A stretch of 14,972 nucleotides of DNA. It comes from CAYXVB01 sp964467785. GTDB lineage: Bacteria > Bdellovibrionota > UBA1018. Made by a program: the position numbers and the translations under genes. This document shows positions 14,442-14,972 of the stretch, in pieces (position 1 is the first letter of the stretch; each line of letters opens with the position of its first letter). The notes below the pieces were generated by a model that made no database searches, was not told the DNA's origin, and saw only the letters and a list, made by a program, of their open reading frames with translations. Location: the NCBI GenBank assembly GCA_964467785.1, contig CAYXVB010000087.1, positions 1 to 14,972 on the forward strand. Direction: 5' to 3'.

Positions 14442-14501
14442 GGGCTCCAGACGCGCCTATGGTACCGCTCGGATTCAGCAACTCATTCTGAAAAAGAGCC
14501 C
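14442..14501. repeat. Weak inverted repeat between convergent phoR and purU
   Basis: The 108-bp gap between phoR and purU holds GGGCTC (14442-14447) with CAGA (14448-14451), matched by TCTG (14487-14490) and GAGCCC (14496-14501). This is a 10-bp discontinuous stem with an AAAAA bulge on one arm. TTCAG/CTGAA (nine-base loop) lies inside. There is no clean T-run in either direction, so this is at best a poor bidirectional terminator. CGCCTAT occurs twice (14454-14460 and 14501-14507). Confidence 0.25.
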
Positions 14502-14523
14502 GCCTATCCCTGCATGTCGAGGG

Positions 14524-14972
14524 TCACTCGAACACGATCGTGCGCTTTCCTCGGACGAGCACGCGATCTTCGATGACCAGCTCCAGGGCTCGGGCGAGCA
14601 CCGTTTTCTCGATATCGCGTCCCGCATGCGCCATGGCCCGCGCGTCCTGCGAATGGTGCGTGGGAATCACGGACTGAGCGATGATCGGACCTTCGTCCAG
14701 TTCTCCGTTCACGAAGTGGGCGGTCGCTCCGATGATCTTGACCCCCCTTTCGTAGGCTTGTTGGTAGGGGTTCCTGCCCATGAACGCGGGAAGAAAAGAG
14801 TGATGGATGTTGATGATGCGGTTCTCAAAACGCTCGACGAAGCCAGGAGTGAGGATCCGCATGTATTTTGCGAGCACGAGATAATCGAAGCGATAGGCCG
14901 AAAGGCACTCGAGGATCCTGGCTTCGTGCTCTGGGCGGTTGAGCTTTTCGATGGGTATGTAATGGAAAGGCA
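14524..14972 (-). CDS. purU: Formyltetrahydrofolate deformylase, 5' end outside window (partial)
   Basis: Hydrolyses 10-formyltetrahydrofolate to formate and tetrahydrofolate, balancing one-carbon pools and supplying formate for purine synthesis. Only the C-terminal part is in the window. The open frame runs unbroken to the window edge, where it reads FHYIPIEK, a PurU-type segment, so the GTG at 14877 is internal. Catalytic-domain motifs follow: VLAKYMRILTP, NIHHSFLPAF, GATAHFVN and LDEGPII, including the conserved His and Asp of the formyltransferase fold. The HHSFLPAF form, where PurN-type enzymes read differently, supports PurU. The N-terminal ACT domain would lie beyond the edge. It converges with phoR. 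Confidence 0.93.
   Translation of the reverse strand, partial: PFHYIPIEKLNRPEHEARILECLSAYRFDYLVLAKYMRILTPGFVERFENRIINIHHSFLPAFMGRNPYQQAYERGVKIIGATAHFVNGELDEGPIIAQSVIPTHHSQDARAMAHAGRDIEKTVLARALELVIEDRVLVRGKRTIVFE

Noticed and set aside
14878..14972. GTG 14877 as the true start of a short purU
   Set aside because: The frame continues without a stop to the window edge and encodes PurU-type sequence, so the gene is cut by the window, not short.
1..14972. CRISPR arrays, insertion sequences, toxin-antitoxin or phage genes
   Set aside because: None seen: no spaced identical repeats, no transposase or phage-like frames, and nearly every base is accounted for by housekeeping-type genes.

Overview
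The window comes from the chromosome of a GC-rich, Gram-negative-type bacterium. This rests on a PstS with a cleavable Sec signal and no lipobox, a PhoB/PhoR pair joined to pstSCAB-phoU, and a proteobacterial-style NtrB/DctB-like histidine kinase. I cannot name the phylum from sequence alone; deltaproteobacteria-like or related lineages are possible. Start codons are mixed (ATG, GTG, TTG) and genes are packed tightly, often with overlaps.

Layout, left to right. A tRNA-Ser(GCT) lies on the minus strand at 116-205. An orphan membrane histidine kinase (264-1658, +) converges with, and overlaps by 14 bp, a minus-strand pair: adenine deaminase ade, then a DUF6986 HpcH/HpaI-aldolase-like gene. Facing away from ade across a short divergent promoter region is a plus-strand operon of a PHP phosphoesterase, a GT21-type membrane glycosyltransferase (ceramide glucosyltransferase/HpnI-like) and a GH1 beta-glycosidase. 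The first two overlap by 95 bp and the last two by 4 bp. Immediately downstream, with no evident terminator, is a complete phosphate operon pstS-pstC-pstA-pstB-phoU-phoB-phoR (8060-14415). The window ends inside purU (10-formyltetrahydrofolate deformylase), on the minus strand.

How the genes fit together. PstS binds phosphate in the periplasm, PstCA form the channel and PstB powers it. PhoU couples transporter state to PhoR, which phosphorylates PhoB. PhoB would be expected to act at Pho-box-like direct repeats.

The most interesting signal is a shared regulatory design. The direct repeat CYTGAY-N5-CYTGAY (11-bp period, the geometry of a Pho box) occurs upstream of both the PHP-GT21-GH1 operon (4705-4721) and pstS (8008-8024). 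Each copy sits 33-35 nt before the ATG with a weak -10-like hexamer between. This suggests that the PHP-GT21-GH1 cassette belongs to the Pho regulon. It could be a phosphate-starvation lipid-remodelling or glycolipid module, analogous to but unrelated in sequence to PlcP-Agt systems. That functional reading is inference; the repeats, spacing and gene order are visible in the sequence.
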